From: Lysobacteraceae bacterium NML91-0213
GTDB lineage: Bacteria; Pseudomonadota; Gammaproteobacteria; Xanthomonadales; Xanthomonadaceae
Reading direction: 5' to 3'
DNA: 64,000 nt
NCBI GenBank assembly: GCA_002798175.1
Contig: NWQL01000004.1
Coordinates: forward strand, 398,043 to 462,042
The notes under the pieces are model-generated. The model was not told where the DNA came from, searched no databases, and saw only the letters and a program-made list of their open reading frames with translations. The position numbers and the translations under genes are program-made. Position 1 is the stretch's first letter; each line of letters opens with the position of its first letter. This document shows positions 7,649 through 18,183 of the stretch, piece after piece.

Positions 7649-8326
7649 GTGGCCACCCCGGCGCTGCTGGCGTGGAGCGGCGGCAAGGACGCCGCGTGGG
7701 CACTGCACACGCTGCGCGCGGCCGGCGAGGTCGACGTCGTCGGCCTGCTGACCACCGTCGACGCCGATGACGGCCACGCATCGATGCAGGGCGTCACCCG
7801 GGAGGTGTTGCGCGCACAGGCGGCCGCGGCGCGCCTGCCGCTGATCGAGGCGGCGGTGCCGGCGGGCGCGGACAACGGAACCTACGAGGCCGTGTTCGCG
7901 CAGGCGCTGGACGCGGCGCGCCTGCGCTGGCCCGGGATCGGGCATATCGCCTTCGGAGACCTTGCCCTGCAGGACCTCCGCGCATGGCGCGAGGCGCTGT
8001 GTGCGCGGCTCGGTTGGCAGGCCCTGTTTCCGTTGTTCGGCGCCGACACCCGCCTGCTGGCCGGCGCGATGCTGGACGGCGGGCTGCGCGCGACGGTGTG
8101 CTGTGTCGATACCCGGCAGCTGGAGGCCGGCTTTGCCGGGCGTGATTACGACCGGGCGCTGCTCGACGCGTTGCCCGAAGGGATCGACCGGTGTGGCGAG
8201 AACGGCGAGTTCCACACCGTGGTCCATGCGGGGCCGATGTTCACCGCTCCACTCACGCTGCGGCGTGGCCACGGCACGCTCGACGGGGATCGCTTCCAGC
8301 GCACGGCATTCACCCTGATCGATTGA
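7649..8326 (+). CDS. Dph6-like adenine nucleotide alpha-hydrolase (ATP pyrophosphatase)
   Basis: A 225-residue member of the PP-loop superfamily. The ATP-binding PP-loop is SGGKD at residues 10-14, and a typical Dph6-family segment GENGEFHTVVHAGPMF lies near the C-terminus. In eukaryotes Dph6 amidates diphthine, but bacteria lack diphthamide and the bacterial substrate is unknown. The start is a GTG one base after the previous stop. It converges with the membrane-protein gene with only 3 bp between the stop codons and no evident terminator. Confidence 0.82.
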   Translation: MATPALLAWSGGKDAAWALHTLRAAGEVDVVGLLTTVDADDGHASMQGVTREVLRAQAAAARLPLIEAAVPAGADNGTYEAVFAQALDAARLRWPGIGHIAFGDLALQDLRAWREALCARLGWQALFPLFGADTRLLAGAMLDGGLRATVCCVDTRQLEAGFAGRDYDRALLDALPEGIDRCGENGEFHTVVHAGPMFTAPLTLRRGHGTLDGDRFQRTAFTLID

Positions 8327-8329
8327 CGC

Positions 8330-8764
8330 TCAGCGCAGCACGCCACGTGCGGCCATGCGCCGTGCGAACAGGTACAGCGCCACTGCGATGGCCAGCAGCA
8401 GCGCCGGGAACACCAGACCCGGAGCGCCATTGAGCGACCAGGCCGGCGTCACCGCATAGCTGGCCGCCACCTGCAGCAGCAGCGCCGCCAGCGCGACCAG
8501 CAGGACCGCGGCCGCCCAACGGCGCCCCAGCAGCAGGCCGAGCGAGCCGAGTGCGCCGCCGATCGTGGCGGTGCCGTAGAACAGGTAGATCCACGACGGC
8601 GTGGCCTCGTAGACGGCGCGCTGCTCCGGCGGCATCGCCGCCAGTGCCTCGGCCGGCATCGACAGCTGCATCACGAAGGCCGCCACGCCGACGAGGTTCC
8701 ACAGCAGGGCCAGGGCGCCGACCACCCGGACGCGTGCGGGCACGTGACGCGCAGCGGTTTCCAT
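8330..8764 (-). CDS. Small four-helix membrane protein of unknown function
   Basis: The 144-residue product has about four hydrophobic segments: roughly 13-33 (VVGALALLWNLVGVAAFV), 62-82 (YLFYGTATIGGALGSLG), 88-108 and 118-134, with a short charged C-terminus. The ATG at 8764 (METAARHVP) is preferred because in-frame codons farther upstream add an arginine- and proline-rich tail. It lies downstream of frmB on the same strand with a 104-bp gap and could be part of that operon or separate. I recognise no named family. Confidence 0.7.
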   Translation of the reverse strand: METAARHVPARVRVVGALALLWNLVGVAAFVMQLSMPAEALAAMPPEQRAVYEATPSWIYLFYGTATIGGALGSLGLLLGRRWAAAVLLVALAALLLQVAASYAVTPAWSLNGAPGLVFPALLLAIAVALYLFARRMAARGVLR

Positions 8765-8868
8765 CGCACTTTCTCCGGGCGGGCCTGGCGGCATCCTGCG
8801 CGCGCGCCGGCGCGCCGGCAAGGCGTGCGATCGGCGCGGCGTGCCGTCCATGGCGACGCCCCAGCGCA

Positions 8869-9699
8869 TCAGCCGCCAAGTGCGCGGGCGTGGTGGGCGA
8901 TGTGGTCGCCGATGAAACTGGCGATGAAGTAGTAGCTGTGGTCATAGCCCGGCTGCATCCGCAGCTCGAGCGGATGCCCGGCAGCGTCGCAGGCGGCCCG
9001 GAGCAGCTGCGGCCTGAGCTGGCCGTCGAGGAACTCGTCGGCATCGCCCTGGTCGACCAGCAGCGGCAGCCGTTCCTTCGCGGTCTTCAACAGTTCCACC
9101 GTGTCGTACTGCGCCCATGCCGCGCGGTCGTCGCCCAGGTACGCCGTGAACGCCTTTTCGCCCCACGGCACCTGCGACGGCGCCACGATCGGCGAGAACG
9201 CGGACACGCTGCGATAGCGCCCCGGATTCTTCAGCGCGATGGTGAGCGCGCCGTGGCCACCCATCGAATGGCCGCTGATCGCGCGTGCATCGCTGGCGGC
9301 AGGGTCGGCTTCGACCCATGCCGGCAGTTCGTCGACGATGTAGTCGTACATCCGGTAATGCTTCGACCACGGATCCTGCGTCGCGTTGACGTAGAAGCCG
9401 GCGCCCTTGCCGAGGTCGTAGCCGTCGGCGTCGGCGACGTCGTCACCACGGGGGCTGGTATCCGGCGCGACCAGGATGATGCCGTGCTCGGCGGCATAGC
9501 GCTGCGCGCCGGCCTTGGTGATGAAGTTCTGCTCGTTGCAGGTCAGCCCGGAGAGCCAGTACAGCACCGGGCACGGACCATGTTCGGCCTGCGGCGGGAA
9601 GTACACGCCGACCGTCATCTCGCAGCGCAGCACCTTCGACTCGTGCCGGTAGACGTCCTGCCAGCCACCGAAGCTGGCGCGGTGTTCGATGCGTTGCAT
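8869..9699 (-). CDS. frmB: S-formylglutathione hydrolase
   Basis: The last step of glutathione-dependent formaldehyde oxidation: hydrolyses S-formylglutathione to formate and glutathione. This 276-residue alpha/beta-hydrolase (esterase D type) shows the catalytic triad Ser145 in GHSMGG, Asp219 in DQGDADEF and His254 in GYDHSYYF, plus the early [12 protein letters not shown] block. The ATG at 9699 ([12 protein letters not shown]) matches the family N-terminus; an ATG 36 nt upstream adds an unrelated tail. It follows frmA by 57 bp in the order frmR-frmA-frmB. Confidence 0.95.
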   Translation of the reverse strand: MQRIEHRASFGGWQDVYRHESKVLRCEMTVGVYFPPQAEHGPCPVLYWLSGLTCNEQNFITKAGAQRYAAEHGIILVAPDTSPRGDDVADADGYDLGKGAGFYVNATQDPWSKHYRMYDYIVDELPAWVEADPAASDARAISGHSMGGHGALTIALKNPGRYRSVSAFSPIVAPSQVPWGEKAFTAYLGDDRAAWAQYDTVELLKTAKERLPLLVDQGDADEFLDGQLRPQLLRAACDAAGHPLELRMQPGYDHSYYFIASFIGDHIAHHARALGG

Positions 9700-9756
9700 G
9701 GATGGAACCTCCTCAAGGGATTCGGACCCGCGCAAGCGGGGAAAGGGCGCGTGGCG

Positions 9757-11206
<1,450 letters not shown>

Positions 11207-11223
11207 TTCCGCAGACTGTTCGG

Positions 11224-11240
11224 TAGTGGGGGGGAGTATA
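11224..11240 (-). promoter_or_regulatory. Candidate FrmR operator upstream of frmR
   Basis: On the plus strand the site reads TAGT, seven G, AGTATA. This is the G/C-tract flanked by AT-rich half-sites that RcnR and FrmR proteins bind (RcnR: TACT-G6-N-AGTA). It sits 18-34 bp before the frmR start codon, where it would block transcription of the operon. Assignment is by resemblance to known operators. Confidence 0.65.
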
Positions 11241-11301
11241 GCAGCCGCGATCGTGCGTGGCCTGCATCCGGCGCTGATATCGGCACGGCCATGCTGGTCC
11301 C

Positions 11302-11637
11302 ATGGCAACGTCCACGCCCCCACGCACGCCCGATGGCCGTTACCTGGTGGTACGCGGCCGCCTGTGGCGGGCGAGCAATCCGCACCTGCCAACGCAGGTG
11401 CGCGACGCGCAGGTGCAGCGCCTGATGGCCGCGCGACGCGCGGTCGCCACGGCGAAGCGCAATGGCGACGACACCGCACTGGCCGCAGCGCGAATCGCCG
11501 TACACGCGGCCAAGCTGGCGCTGGGCGAGCGCGGGCCGGTGTGGTGGAACGACGGCGCGCCGGACTACAACCGCCACCTGGTCCGCAACACGCCCTACCG
11601 CGACTGGTACGAGGCCTTGCCGGACGCCGCCCGCTGA
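11302..11637 (+). CDS. Conserved hypothetical protein, 111 aa
   Basis: A small soluble, arginine-rich product. It opens with PRTPDGRYLVVRGRLWRASNP and ends with an aromatic block (GPVWWNDGAPDYNRHLV, then NTPYRDWYEAL). The same layout recurs in proteobacterial proteins as I recall them, some with an unreliable transport-related label; I would not transfer that name. There is no signal peptide or membrane segment. It is divergent from frmR with 95 bp between starts, so the frm operator may also lie within its promoter region. Confidence 0.7.
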   Translation: MATSTPPRTPDGRYLVVRGRLWRASNPHLPTQVRDAQVQRLMAARRAVATAKRNGDDTALAAARIAVHAAKLALGERGPVWWNDGAPDYNRHLVRNTPYRDWYEALPDAAR

Positions 11638-11688
11638 TTCCGATGCTCAGCGATTGACGGTTTCATCAGCACGTCGGCAGGCATGCGC

Positions 11689-12321
11689 TCAGCCGGCGGC
11701 GGGCATGGCGGCATCGTCGGCGGCCCTGGCACGCCGGTAGCCCTCGCGTTCGCGCAGGCGTTCGGCCCAGGCGGTGAACGCGGGCCGCTCCGGGATCGAC
11801 TTGAATGCAAGGCCGAAGTCGACCTGGCTGCCGACATAGACATCCGCGGCACTGAAGCGCTCGCCGAGCAGCCATGGCGACGCCGAAGCCGCCGCCTGTT
11901 CGAGCACGTCGATGGCCTGGTCGAAGCTGCCGTAGCCGACGAAGCCTGCCTTCTCCGGTGGCGGCAGGCTGCCGAGCGCGCGCGCGGTGACCGCCGCCTC
12001 CACGGGGCCGGCGGCGAAGAACAGCCAGCGCAGGTACGGGCCACGCCGCGGATCATCGATGGCCGGTGCCAGCCCCGCCTGCGGAAACGCATCGGCAAGG
12101 TAGGCGCAGATCGCCGCGGCCTCGGTCACCACGATGCCGCGATGCTCGATCGCCGGCACCTTGCCCATCGGGTTGATCGCCAGGTACTCCGGCGACTTCA
12201 TCGCCGCGCCGTACTCGTGCACCACGGTGCGGTAGGGCGCACCCGTTTCCTCCAGCATCCATCGCACGATGCGTCCGCGCGACATCGGGTTGGTGTGGAA
12301 AACCAGTTCGTGATCGGCCAT
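11689..12321 (-). CDS. Glutathione S-transferase family protein
   Basis: A 210-residue GST with the usual two-domain layout. The N-terminal thioredoxin-like domain starts VFHTNPMSRGRIVRWMLEE, with Ser14 in PMSRGR as a candidate catalytic residue, and includes INPMGKVPAIEHRG and VTEAAAICAYLAD (cis-Pro and glutathione-binding acid). The helical C-terminal domain carries the conserved SAADVYVGSQ (SxADxx) N-capping motif. The substrate is unknown; many such enzymes in this family detoxify electrophiles or reduce peroxides. It lies 100 bp downstream of ppc's stop on the same strand but on the far side, so it is probably separately expressed. Confidence 0.88.
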   Translation of the reverse strand: MADHELVFHTNPMSRGRIVRWMLEETGAPYRTVVHEYGAAMKSPEYLAINPMGKVPAIEHRGIVVTEAAAICAYLADAFPQAGLAPAIDDPRRGPYLRWLFFAAGPVEAAVTARALGSLPPPEKAGFVGYGSFDQAIDVLEQAAASASPWLLGERFSAADVYVGSQVDFGLAFKSIPERPAFTAWAERLREREGYRRARAADDAAMPAAG

Positions 12322-12420
12322 GGCAGCGGTCCAGTCGGGGGAATCGCCTGCACCTTACTCCCGGGCCCGGCCGACCGCGACACCGGCCGCCGCCCGCGTC
12401 CGGCGTCCCACCACACCCCA

Positions 12421-15165
12421 TCAACCGGTGTTCTGGATGCCGGCGGCGATGCCGTTGACGGTGGCGATCAGTGCACGCAGCGTGTCGTCGTCGGCGCTGC
12501 CGTCGGCACGCCAGCGCTGCAGCAGCTCGACCTGCAGCAGGCTGATCGGATCCACGTAGGGATTGCGCAGGCGGATCGACAGGCCCAGGCGATAGTCGTC
12601 GCCGAGCAGCTCGTCGCGCTGCTTGATCGCGAGGATCGCATCGCGGGTGCGCTGGAACTCGCCTGCAATGTCGTCGAACATCGGTGCGTGCAGGTCGCCG
12701 GCCAGGCGGGAGTAGCGCTCGAAGATATCGAGGTCGGACTTCGCCAGCAGCATCTCGATGTCGTCGAGGGTGGCGGCGAAGAACGGCCAGTCGCGCGCCA
12801 TCTCCTGCAGCGGCACGACGCCCCACTGCGCGATGCCCTGCGCCAGCGCGGTGCCCACGCCGTACCAGCCGGTCAGGCCGGAACGGTTCTGCGACCACGC
12901 GAACACCCACGGGATCGCCCGCAGGTTGCCGACTCCGCCCTCGCGGCGCCGCGAGGGCCGCGAGCCGATCTGCAGCCGCTCGATCACGTCGATCGGGGTG
13001 GCGGCGCGGAAGTACGCCACGAAGTCCGGATGCTCGTGCACCAGCCTGCGGTAGCGCGTACGCGAGCTCTGCGCGAGCTCCGCCATCCGCGCGCGCCACT
13101 GCTCCTCGCGTGCATCGGCCGCCCGCGGCCGCAGCGTCGCGCGCAGTACCGCGGCGGTGGTCTGTTCAAGATTGCGCAACGCCAGTGCGCGGATGCCGTA
13201 CTTGCGGTGGATCACCTCGCCCTGCTCGGTCACCCGCAGGTGGCCGTCGATCGAGCCGCGGGGCGCGGCGATGATCGCGCGCCCGGTCTTGCCGCCGCCG
13301 CGGCTCACCGAGCCGCCGCGGCCATGGAAGAACACGATGGCGATGCCGGCCTCGCGGGCCAGCGCCACCAGTTCGGCCTGGGTGCGCTGCAGCGCCCAGC
13401 GCGAGGCCAGTACGCCACCATCCTTGGTGCTGTCCGAATAGCCCAGCATCACCGTCTGCCGCTGGGCGCGCGCGGCGAGATGGGCGCGGTACACAGGATC
13501 GGCGAACAGCGCGCGCATCACCGCCGGGGCCGCCTGCAGGTCGTCGACGGTCTCGAACAGCGGGGCGACGTCGAGCGGCACCGCGCCGTCCTCGACGCAG
13601 CCGGCCAGCCGCGCCAGCGCCAGCACCGCCAGCGCATCGGCCGCACTGCGGCTCATGCTGACGATGTACGGGCCGAATGCATGTTCGCCGTAGCGCGCAC
13701 GCGCTTCGCGCACCGCGCCAAACACCGCGAGACTGCGCGCGGTGGTGTCATCCGGCGGGGTGTCGGGCACGGCCCCGCCGAGCCAGCGGTGCAGGGCGGC
13801 AATGCGCCGTTCCAGCGGGCGGGCGGCCCAGTCGGCATCGCCCAGCAGTTGCGCGAGGGCGGCGTCGTGCACCGCGGAATCCTGGCGCAGGTCCAGCCGC
13901 GCAAGATGGAAGCCGAAGCTGCGCACGCGCAGGCGCACCCGCTCGAGCGCATGCAGTCCGGCATGGTCGCCGCGGTGGGCGCGCAGGCTGCCGGCGATGA
14001 GGTCGAGGTCCGCCAGCAGTTCGCCGGCGGTGTCATAGCCGTTGGGCGCGCCCTGCGCGGTGGCCTCCAGGCGCGCGCGCATCAGGTCGAGCAGCTGGCG
14101 ATACACCATGTCCACCTGGCGGGGCTTCAGCCGTCGCGCGGCGTCGGGCAGCAGCTCGCGGTACGCCTCGCGCCGCTGCACAACGGCGGCATCGATGCCG
14201 GCGCGCTCGCCGGTCTGGGTGAGGATGCGCATCAGCTTGCCGAGGTCGTTGGCGTAGTTGCCGATGACCTGCGCACGCTGCGCTTCCAGCGTGGCGAGGA
14301 TGGTGTCGGCGCCGACGTTCGGATTGCCATCCATGTCGCCGCCGACCCAGGTGCCGAACTGCAGCACCACCGGCAACGGCAGCCGCTCGCCGTAAACCGC
14401 CTCGAGCGCCTCGCCGAACTCGCGGTAGTAGGTCGGCAGCACCCGGTACAGCACGTCGCCGAGGTAGTAGCCCACGTGCTCCATCTCGTCGAGCACGGTG
14501 GGCCGCGTCGGCGGCGCTTCCGAGGTCTGCCAGGCGGCGGTCAGCGCCTGGCGGATGCGCTCGACATCCACCGCGCGCTCGCCCGGCGTGCGGCCACGGT
14601 CGATGTCGGCGACCAGCCGGGCGACGATCTCGCGTTCCTTCTCCAGCAGCGCGCGGCGCATCGCCTCGGTGGGATGGGCGGTGAACACCGGCTCGATGCG
14701 CAGCCGCGGCAGCAGTGCGGCCACGTCATCCAGGCGGGTGCCTTCGTCGCGCAGCGCCGCGAGCACCGCATGCAGGCCACCGGGTTGCGGGGCGGCCGCT
14801 TCGCGCTGGTAGTCACGGCGGCGGCGGATCCGGTGCACCCGTTCGGCCAGGTTGATCGCGCCGAAGTACGCCGCGAACGCGCGCACCACGGCTTCGGCGT
14901 CCTGGAGCGGAATGCGCGCGAGGCGTTCGGCCAGGTCGGCAACGGGCAGCGAGGCCTCGCGCCGTGCGATCGCCGCGCGCCGTACGCCTTCCACCTGTTC
15001 CAGCAGCGCCGGCGAGCCCTGCTCGGCAAGCATGTCTCCCACCAGCGCGCCGAGTCGGCGCACGTCGTCGCGCAGCAGGGTGTCGGTGTCGGCGAACCCG
15101 ATCGGTTCGCGGATGTCGTCGTCGTCGGGGGCGCGCTGCGGCGCGATCGTCGTGGAGGCGTGCAT
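12421..15165 (-). CDS. ppc: Phosphoenolpyruvate carboxylase
   Basis: Anaplerotic enzyme forming oxaloacetate from phosphoenolpyruvate and bicarbonate. The 914-residue length is normal. Signatures visible are TAHPTEAMRR (catalytic histidine region), GGDMDGNPNVGADT, the FHGRGGSVSRGGG substrate loop, and the invariant C-terminal QNTG. Start at 15165 (MHASTTIAPQ). On the minus strand a TAGCCT hexamer lies about 6 nt before the ATG, so the message may be leaderless or nearly so. It probably works with the adjacent central-metabolism genes but shares no operon with them. Confidence 0.97.
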   Translation of the reverse strand: MHASTTIAPQRAPDDDDIREPIGFADTDTLLRDDVRRLGALVGDMLAEQGSPALLEQVEGVRRAAIARREASLPVADLAERLARIPLQDAEAVVRAFAAYFGAINLAERVHRIRRRRDYQREAAAPQPGGLHAVLAALRDEGTRLDDVAALLPRLRIEPVFTAHPTEAMRRALLEKEREIVARLVADIDRGRTPGERAVDVERIRQALTAAWQTSEAPPTRPTVLDEMEHVGYYLGDVLYRVLPTYYREFGEALEAVYGERLPLPVVLQFGTWVGGDMDGNPNVGADTILATLEAQRAQVIGNYANDLGKLMRILTQTGERAGIDAAVVQRREAYRELLPDAARRLKPRQVDMVYRQLLDLMRARLEATAQGAPNGYDTAGELLADLDLIAGSLRAHRGDHAGLHALERVRLRVRSFGFHLARLDLRQDSAVHDAALAQLLGDADWAARPLERRIAALHRWLGGAVPDTPPDDTTARSLAVFGAVREARARYGEHAFGPYIVSMSRSAADALAVLALARLAGCVEDGAVPLDVAPLFETVDDLQAAPAVMRALFADPVYRAHLAARAQRQTVMLGYSDSTKDGGVLASRWALQRTQAELVALAREAGIAIVFFHGRGGSVSRGGGKTGRAIIAAPRGSIDGHLRVTEQGEVIHRKYGIRALALRNLEQTTAAVLRATLRPRAADAREEQWRARMAELAQSSRTRYRRLVHEHPDFVAYFRAATPIDVIERLQIGSRPSRRREGGVGNLRAIPWVFAWSQNRSGLTGWYGVGTALAQGIAQWGVVPLQEMARDWPFFAATLDDIEMLLAKSDLDIFERYSRLAGDLHAPMFDDIAGEFQRTRDAILAIKQRDELLGDDYRLGLSIRLRNPYVDPISLLQVELLQRWRADGSADDDTLRALIATVNGIAAGIQNTG

Positions 15166-15215
15166 GCCCGAAGGCTACACGCTCGGCCCGCCCCCACGAC
15201 GTGCAGGGATGAGGA

Positions 15216-15854
15216 TCAGACCCCCGATTCCTCGGCCAGTGCGGTGGCCATCCACTGGCGCACGGTGGCCTCATGCCGTTGCTCGGCGGCCAGCGCCCCG
15301 GTGAGCTGCGCGGCCAGTTCGTCCTGGCCGAACCGGTTCGCCAGATCGATCAGCAGTTCCCATGAGGCGTTGTCGATGACCTCGGCGGCCAGCAGCGTGG
15401 ACAGCGCCTGGGCAATGGTCAGCCTTGGCTCGCCCATGGCCTGCACCAGGCCCGTGCCCTGCACCCCGGTGACGTCGGCACACGGCGTCATCGCGGTGGG
15501 ATCGCCCCCCGGGGTTTCGATGGCCGCGGCCAGCATCAGGTAGTGCGAGTGCTCCTCGTCGCGGATCTCGCGCACGCCCTCGATGGTCATGCCCGCCGGC
15601 AGTGCCGGGGCCACTGCCACTTTCTGCAGCATCATGTCGTAGAGGCGGACGCCGGTCCGTTCGAACGCGGCGCGCTCGGCGATCCTGTCCAGCAGCACAT
15701 GCATCTTCTTGCCGGCCAGCGCCTTCATCGCGGTGCCGGCCATTCCGCGCAATGTCGGCGGGGGCGGCATCGAGCCGACCGGCCCGGCCTCGAGCAGGTA
15801 CGAGGCACGCAGCGCCACCGCGTCGACCCCCGGTGCCGGCAGTGCCGCGGCCAC
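15216..15854 (-). CDS. Ferritin-like domain-containing protein
   Basis: A 212-residue helical protein with the residues of a ferritin-like di-metal site: a Glu in AAFERTGVRLYDMM, an EEHSHYLML (ExxH) helix, a Glu in LAAEVIDNASWE, and a second ExxH in AEQRHEATVRQW. A PPPPTLRGMAGTAMKAL segment precedes the bundle. No signal peptide is evident. It begins with a GTG at 15854, 17 nt after the gshA stop, so it is likely co-transcribed with gshA; this suggests, without proving, a link to redox or metal handling. Its physiological role is unknown. Confidence 0.75.
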   Translation of the reverse strand: MAAALPAPGVDAVALRASYLLEAGPVGSMPPPPTLRGMAGTAMKALAGKKMHVLLDRIAERAAFERTGVRLYDMMLQKVAVAPALPAGMTIEGVREIRDEEHSHYLMLAAAIETPGGDPTAMTPCADVTGVQGTGLVQAMGEPRLTIAQALSTLLAAEVIDNASWELLIDLANRFGQDELAAQLTGALAAEQRHEATVRQWMATALAEESGV

Positions 15855-15871
15855 GCGGCGGGGAACCCGGA

Positions 15872-17281
15872 TCAGTAGGCGAACTCGCGGAACACGCGGT
15901 CGATATCACCGCCCCATTCGCCGTGGAACAGTTCCAGCTTGCGCTCGGCCGGAGTCTGCCCGGCCTCGGCCAGTTCGATCAGCGGCTCGAGGAAGCGCAC
16001 CTCGTCGATATCCTGGGCGTTGCGGCGGTCGCGCCGGCGCAGGCCCCCGGCAGTGATCCTGAGCGCCTCGATGGCGAGTTCGCGCACGCTGTGGCCACGG
16101 AACGGCGTCGCCAGCGCGGTGCGTGGCACGCTGTCGCGCAGCGCATGCCGCTCGGCGCGGGTGAAGTCACGCACCAGGTCCCAGGCGGCGTCGAGCGCGG
16201 CATCGTCGTAGAGCAGCCCCACCCAGAACGCGGGCAGCGCGCACAGGCGGTTCCACGGGCCGCCATCGGCGCCACGCATCTCGAGGTACTTCTTCAGCCG
16301 CACCTCGGGAAACGCGGTGGTCATGTGGTCGGCCCAGTCGCGCATCGTGGGCAGCTCGCCTTCAAGGCCCGGCAGCTCGCCACGCAGGAAGGCGCGGAAG
16401 CTCTGCCCGCTGGCATCGTGGTAGACGCCGTCGCGGTAGGCGAAGTACATCGGCACGTCGAGGATGTAGTCGACATAGCGCTCGTAGCCGAAGCCGTCCT
16501 CGAACACGAAATCGAGCATGCCGGTGCGGTCGGGATCGGTGTCGGTCCAGATATGCGACCGGTAGCTCAGGTACCCGTTGGGCCTGCCCTCGGTGAACGG
16601 GGAATCGGCGAACAGCGCGGTGGCGATCGGCTGCAGCGCCAGCGCCACGCGGAACTTCTTCACCATGTCCGCTTCGGTGATGTAGTCCAGGTTGACCTGC
16701 ACGGTGCAGGTGCGGGTCATCATGTCGAGGCCGAGGCCGCCGACCTTCGGCATGTATTCGCGCATGATCCGGTAGCGGCCCTTGGGCATCCAGGGCATCT
16801 CGTCGCGGCGCCACTTCGGCTGGAAGCCCATGCCGAGGAAGCCCAGCCGCAACTCGTCGGCGACGGCCTTGACCTCGAACAGGTGGTTGCCGACCTCGCG
16901 GCAGGTCTCGTGGATGTCGAGCACCGGTGCACCGGACAGCTCCAGCTGCCCGGCCGGCTCCAGCGTCACCGATGCACCATCGCGCAGCAGTGCGACCGTG
17001 CGCCCGTTCTCGCGCACGGGTTCCCAGCCAAAACGGGTCAGGCCCTCCAGCAGGGCCTCGATGCCACGCTCGCCGTCGAAGGTGGGCGGGCGCAGGTCGT
17101 CGAGGCGGAAGCCGAACTTCTCGTGCTCGGTACCGATGCGCCAGTCCGACCGCGGCTTCTCGCCGGAGGCGATCTCCGCGGTCAGGTCGCGCGGGTCGAG
17201 GATCGGGGCATCGGGGGAAGGACGGGAAGTGGGCACGTGGCGGAGGCTCGTCGACGCTTGCAGGACGCGCACTGCCGGCAC
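15872..17281 (-). CDS. gshA: Glutamate-cysteine ligase, class III (plant/proteobacterial type)
   Basis: First and rate-limiting step of glutathione synthesis: ATP-dependent joining of glutamate and cysteine. The 469-residue form has [13 protein letters not shown] near the N-terminus, [18 protein letters not shown] in the middle, [13 protein letters not shown], and [10 protein letters not shown], all typical of the alphaproteobacterial/xanthomonad class. The start is uncertain: ATG at 17281 adds a tail; GTG at 17236 ([13 protein letters not shown]) may be the true one. It leads a probable operon with the ferritin-like gene. The product fits with the glutathione-dependent frm pathway and GST nearby. 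Confidence 0.93.
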   Translation of the reverse strand: MPAVRVLQASTSLRHVPTSRPSPDAPILDPRDLTAEIASGEKPRSDWRIGTEHEKFGFRLDDLRPPTFDGERGIEALLEGLTRFGWEPVRENGRTVALLRDGASVTLEPAGQLELSGAPVLDIHETCREVGNHLFEVKAVADELRLGFLGMGFQPKWRRDEMPWMPKGRYRIMREYMPKVGGLGLDMMTRTCTVQVNLDYITEADMVKKFRVALALQPIATALFADSPFTEGRPNGYLSYRSHIWTDTDPDRTGMLDFVFEDGFGYERYVDYILDVPMYFAYRDGVYHDASGQSFRAFLRGELPGLEGELPTMRDWADHMTTAFPEVRLKKYLEMRGADGGPWNRLCALPAFWVGLLYDDAALDAAWDLVRDFTRAERHALRDSVPRTALATPFRGHSVRELAIEALRITAGGLRRRDRRNAQDIDEVRFLEPLIELAEAGQTPAERKLELFHGEWGGDIDRVFREFAY

Positions 17282-17405
17282 GTCGCGGGGGCGCCACTAT
17301 ATCCCGCGGCGCCGCACCCACCGCGTACGCGCGTGGCCCGCTGCGTCACCGGCAACGCCACAATCGCCCGCGCGCAATCGATGGCATCGCCCGCCGGTGC
17401 GCCGC

Positions 17406-18023
17406 TCAGGCGGCCGGCGGCAATCCCAGCCAGCCGTTGACCGCGCCGCAGGCCTCATCGATGCCGAGCTTGTGCAGCGCCGAGAACGTCTGCACCGAGA
17501 CCGAGTCGCCATAGGCCTGCTTGAGGTCGCGACGCACCTGCAGCAGCACGTTGCCGGAGCCGCCACGACCGAGCTTGTCGGCCTTGGTCAGCAGCACGTG
17601 CGCGGGCAGGCCGCGTTCGACCGCGTAGCCGAGCATCTGGCGGTCGTAGTCACGCAGCGGATGGCGGATGTCCATCACCACCACCAGTCCGCGCAACGCC
17701 TGGCGGTGCGCGAAATAGCCGGCGATGAACGCCTGCCAGTGCGCCTGCAGGTCCTTGGGCACCTTGGCGTAGCCGTAACCCGGCAGGTCGACCAGGTGGC
17801 GGTCCTCGTGGGGCTCGACCTGGAAGAACACGAGCTGCTGGGTGCGACCCGGAGTCTTGGACACCCGCGCCAGCGCATTCTGCTGGCACATCGCGTTGAG
17901 GGCGCTGGACTTGCCCGCGTTGGAGCGACCGGCGAAGGCGACCTCGTAACCGATGTCGGGCGGAAGCTGGGCGGGGGTGTGCGCCGCCAGCCGGTAACGG
18001 GAGCGGGCAAGAAAGTTGGTCAT
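17406..18023 (-). CDS. engB: Ribosome biogenesis GTPase EngB (YihA/YsxC)
   Basis: Essential TrmE-Era-type GTPase needed for 50S subunit assembly. The 205-residue product has G1 GRSNAGKSS, G2 within SKTPGRTQQL, G3 DLPGYGYAK and G4 LLTKADK. The ATG at 18023 (MTNFLARSRY) fits the family; sequence upstream in the same frame is glycine/arginine-rich and not conserved. It is divergent from the cytochrome c4 gene, and the 160 bp between them carries the latter's promoter. Confidence 0.95.
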   Translation of the reverse strand: MTNFLARSRYRLAAHTPAQLPPDIGYEVAFAGRSNAGKSSALNAMCQQNALARVSKTPGRTQQLVFFQVEPHEDRHLVDLPGYGYAKVPKDLQAHWQAFIAGYFAHRQALRGLVVVMDIRHPLRDYDRQMLGYAVERGLPAHVLLTKADKLGRGGSGNVLLQVRRDLKQAYGDSVSVQTFSALHKLGIDEACGAVNGWLGLPPAA

Positions 18024-18101
18024 GGGCGATAGGATCGCACGGGCGTTGCCGGGCCGCCTGTTTTTCCCGCCTGCGCGTCCCGCTTGCACCGCAGGCGACG
18101 T

Positions 18102-18131
18102 TTGACCCCGGTCGCGGCACGCGTCGATAAT
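18102..18131 (+). promoter_or_regulatory. Sigma-70-type promoter of the cytochrome c4-dsbA genes
   Basis: TTGACC (18102-18107) and GATAAT (18126-18131) are each 5/6 matches to consensus with an 18-nt spacer. The start codon follows at 18184 after a GGAG ribosome-binding site. This is one of the clearest promoters in the window. Confidence 0.7.
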
Positions 18132-18183
18132 TCGGCGATCCCGGGCGCGTTCGCGTTCGATTCATGTTTGTCGGAGCCCAGCA

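Noticed and set aside
5561..8272. Very long open frame on the minus strand (about 900 codons) opposite the NYN, DegV and Dph6-like genes
   Set aside because: Arg/Ala/Gln-rich translation without any family resemblance, antisense to well-supported genes; typical of GC-rich DNA with few stop codons in shadow frames.
11683..15543. Open frame of nearly 1290 codons on the plus strand opposite GST and ppc
   Set aside because: Direct shadow of ppc (which shows all catalytic motifs); the translation is low-complexity and unlike any protein.
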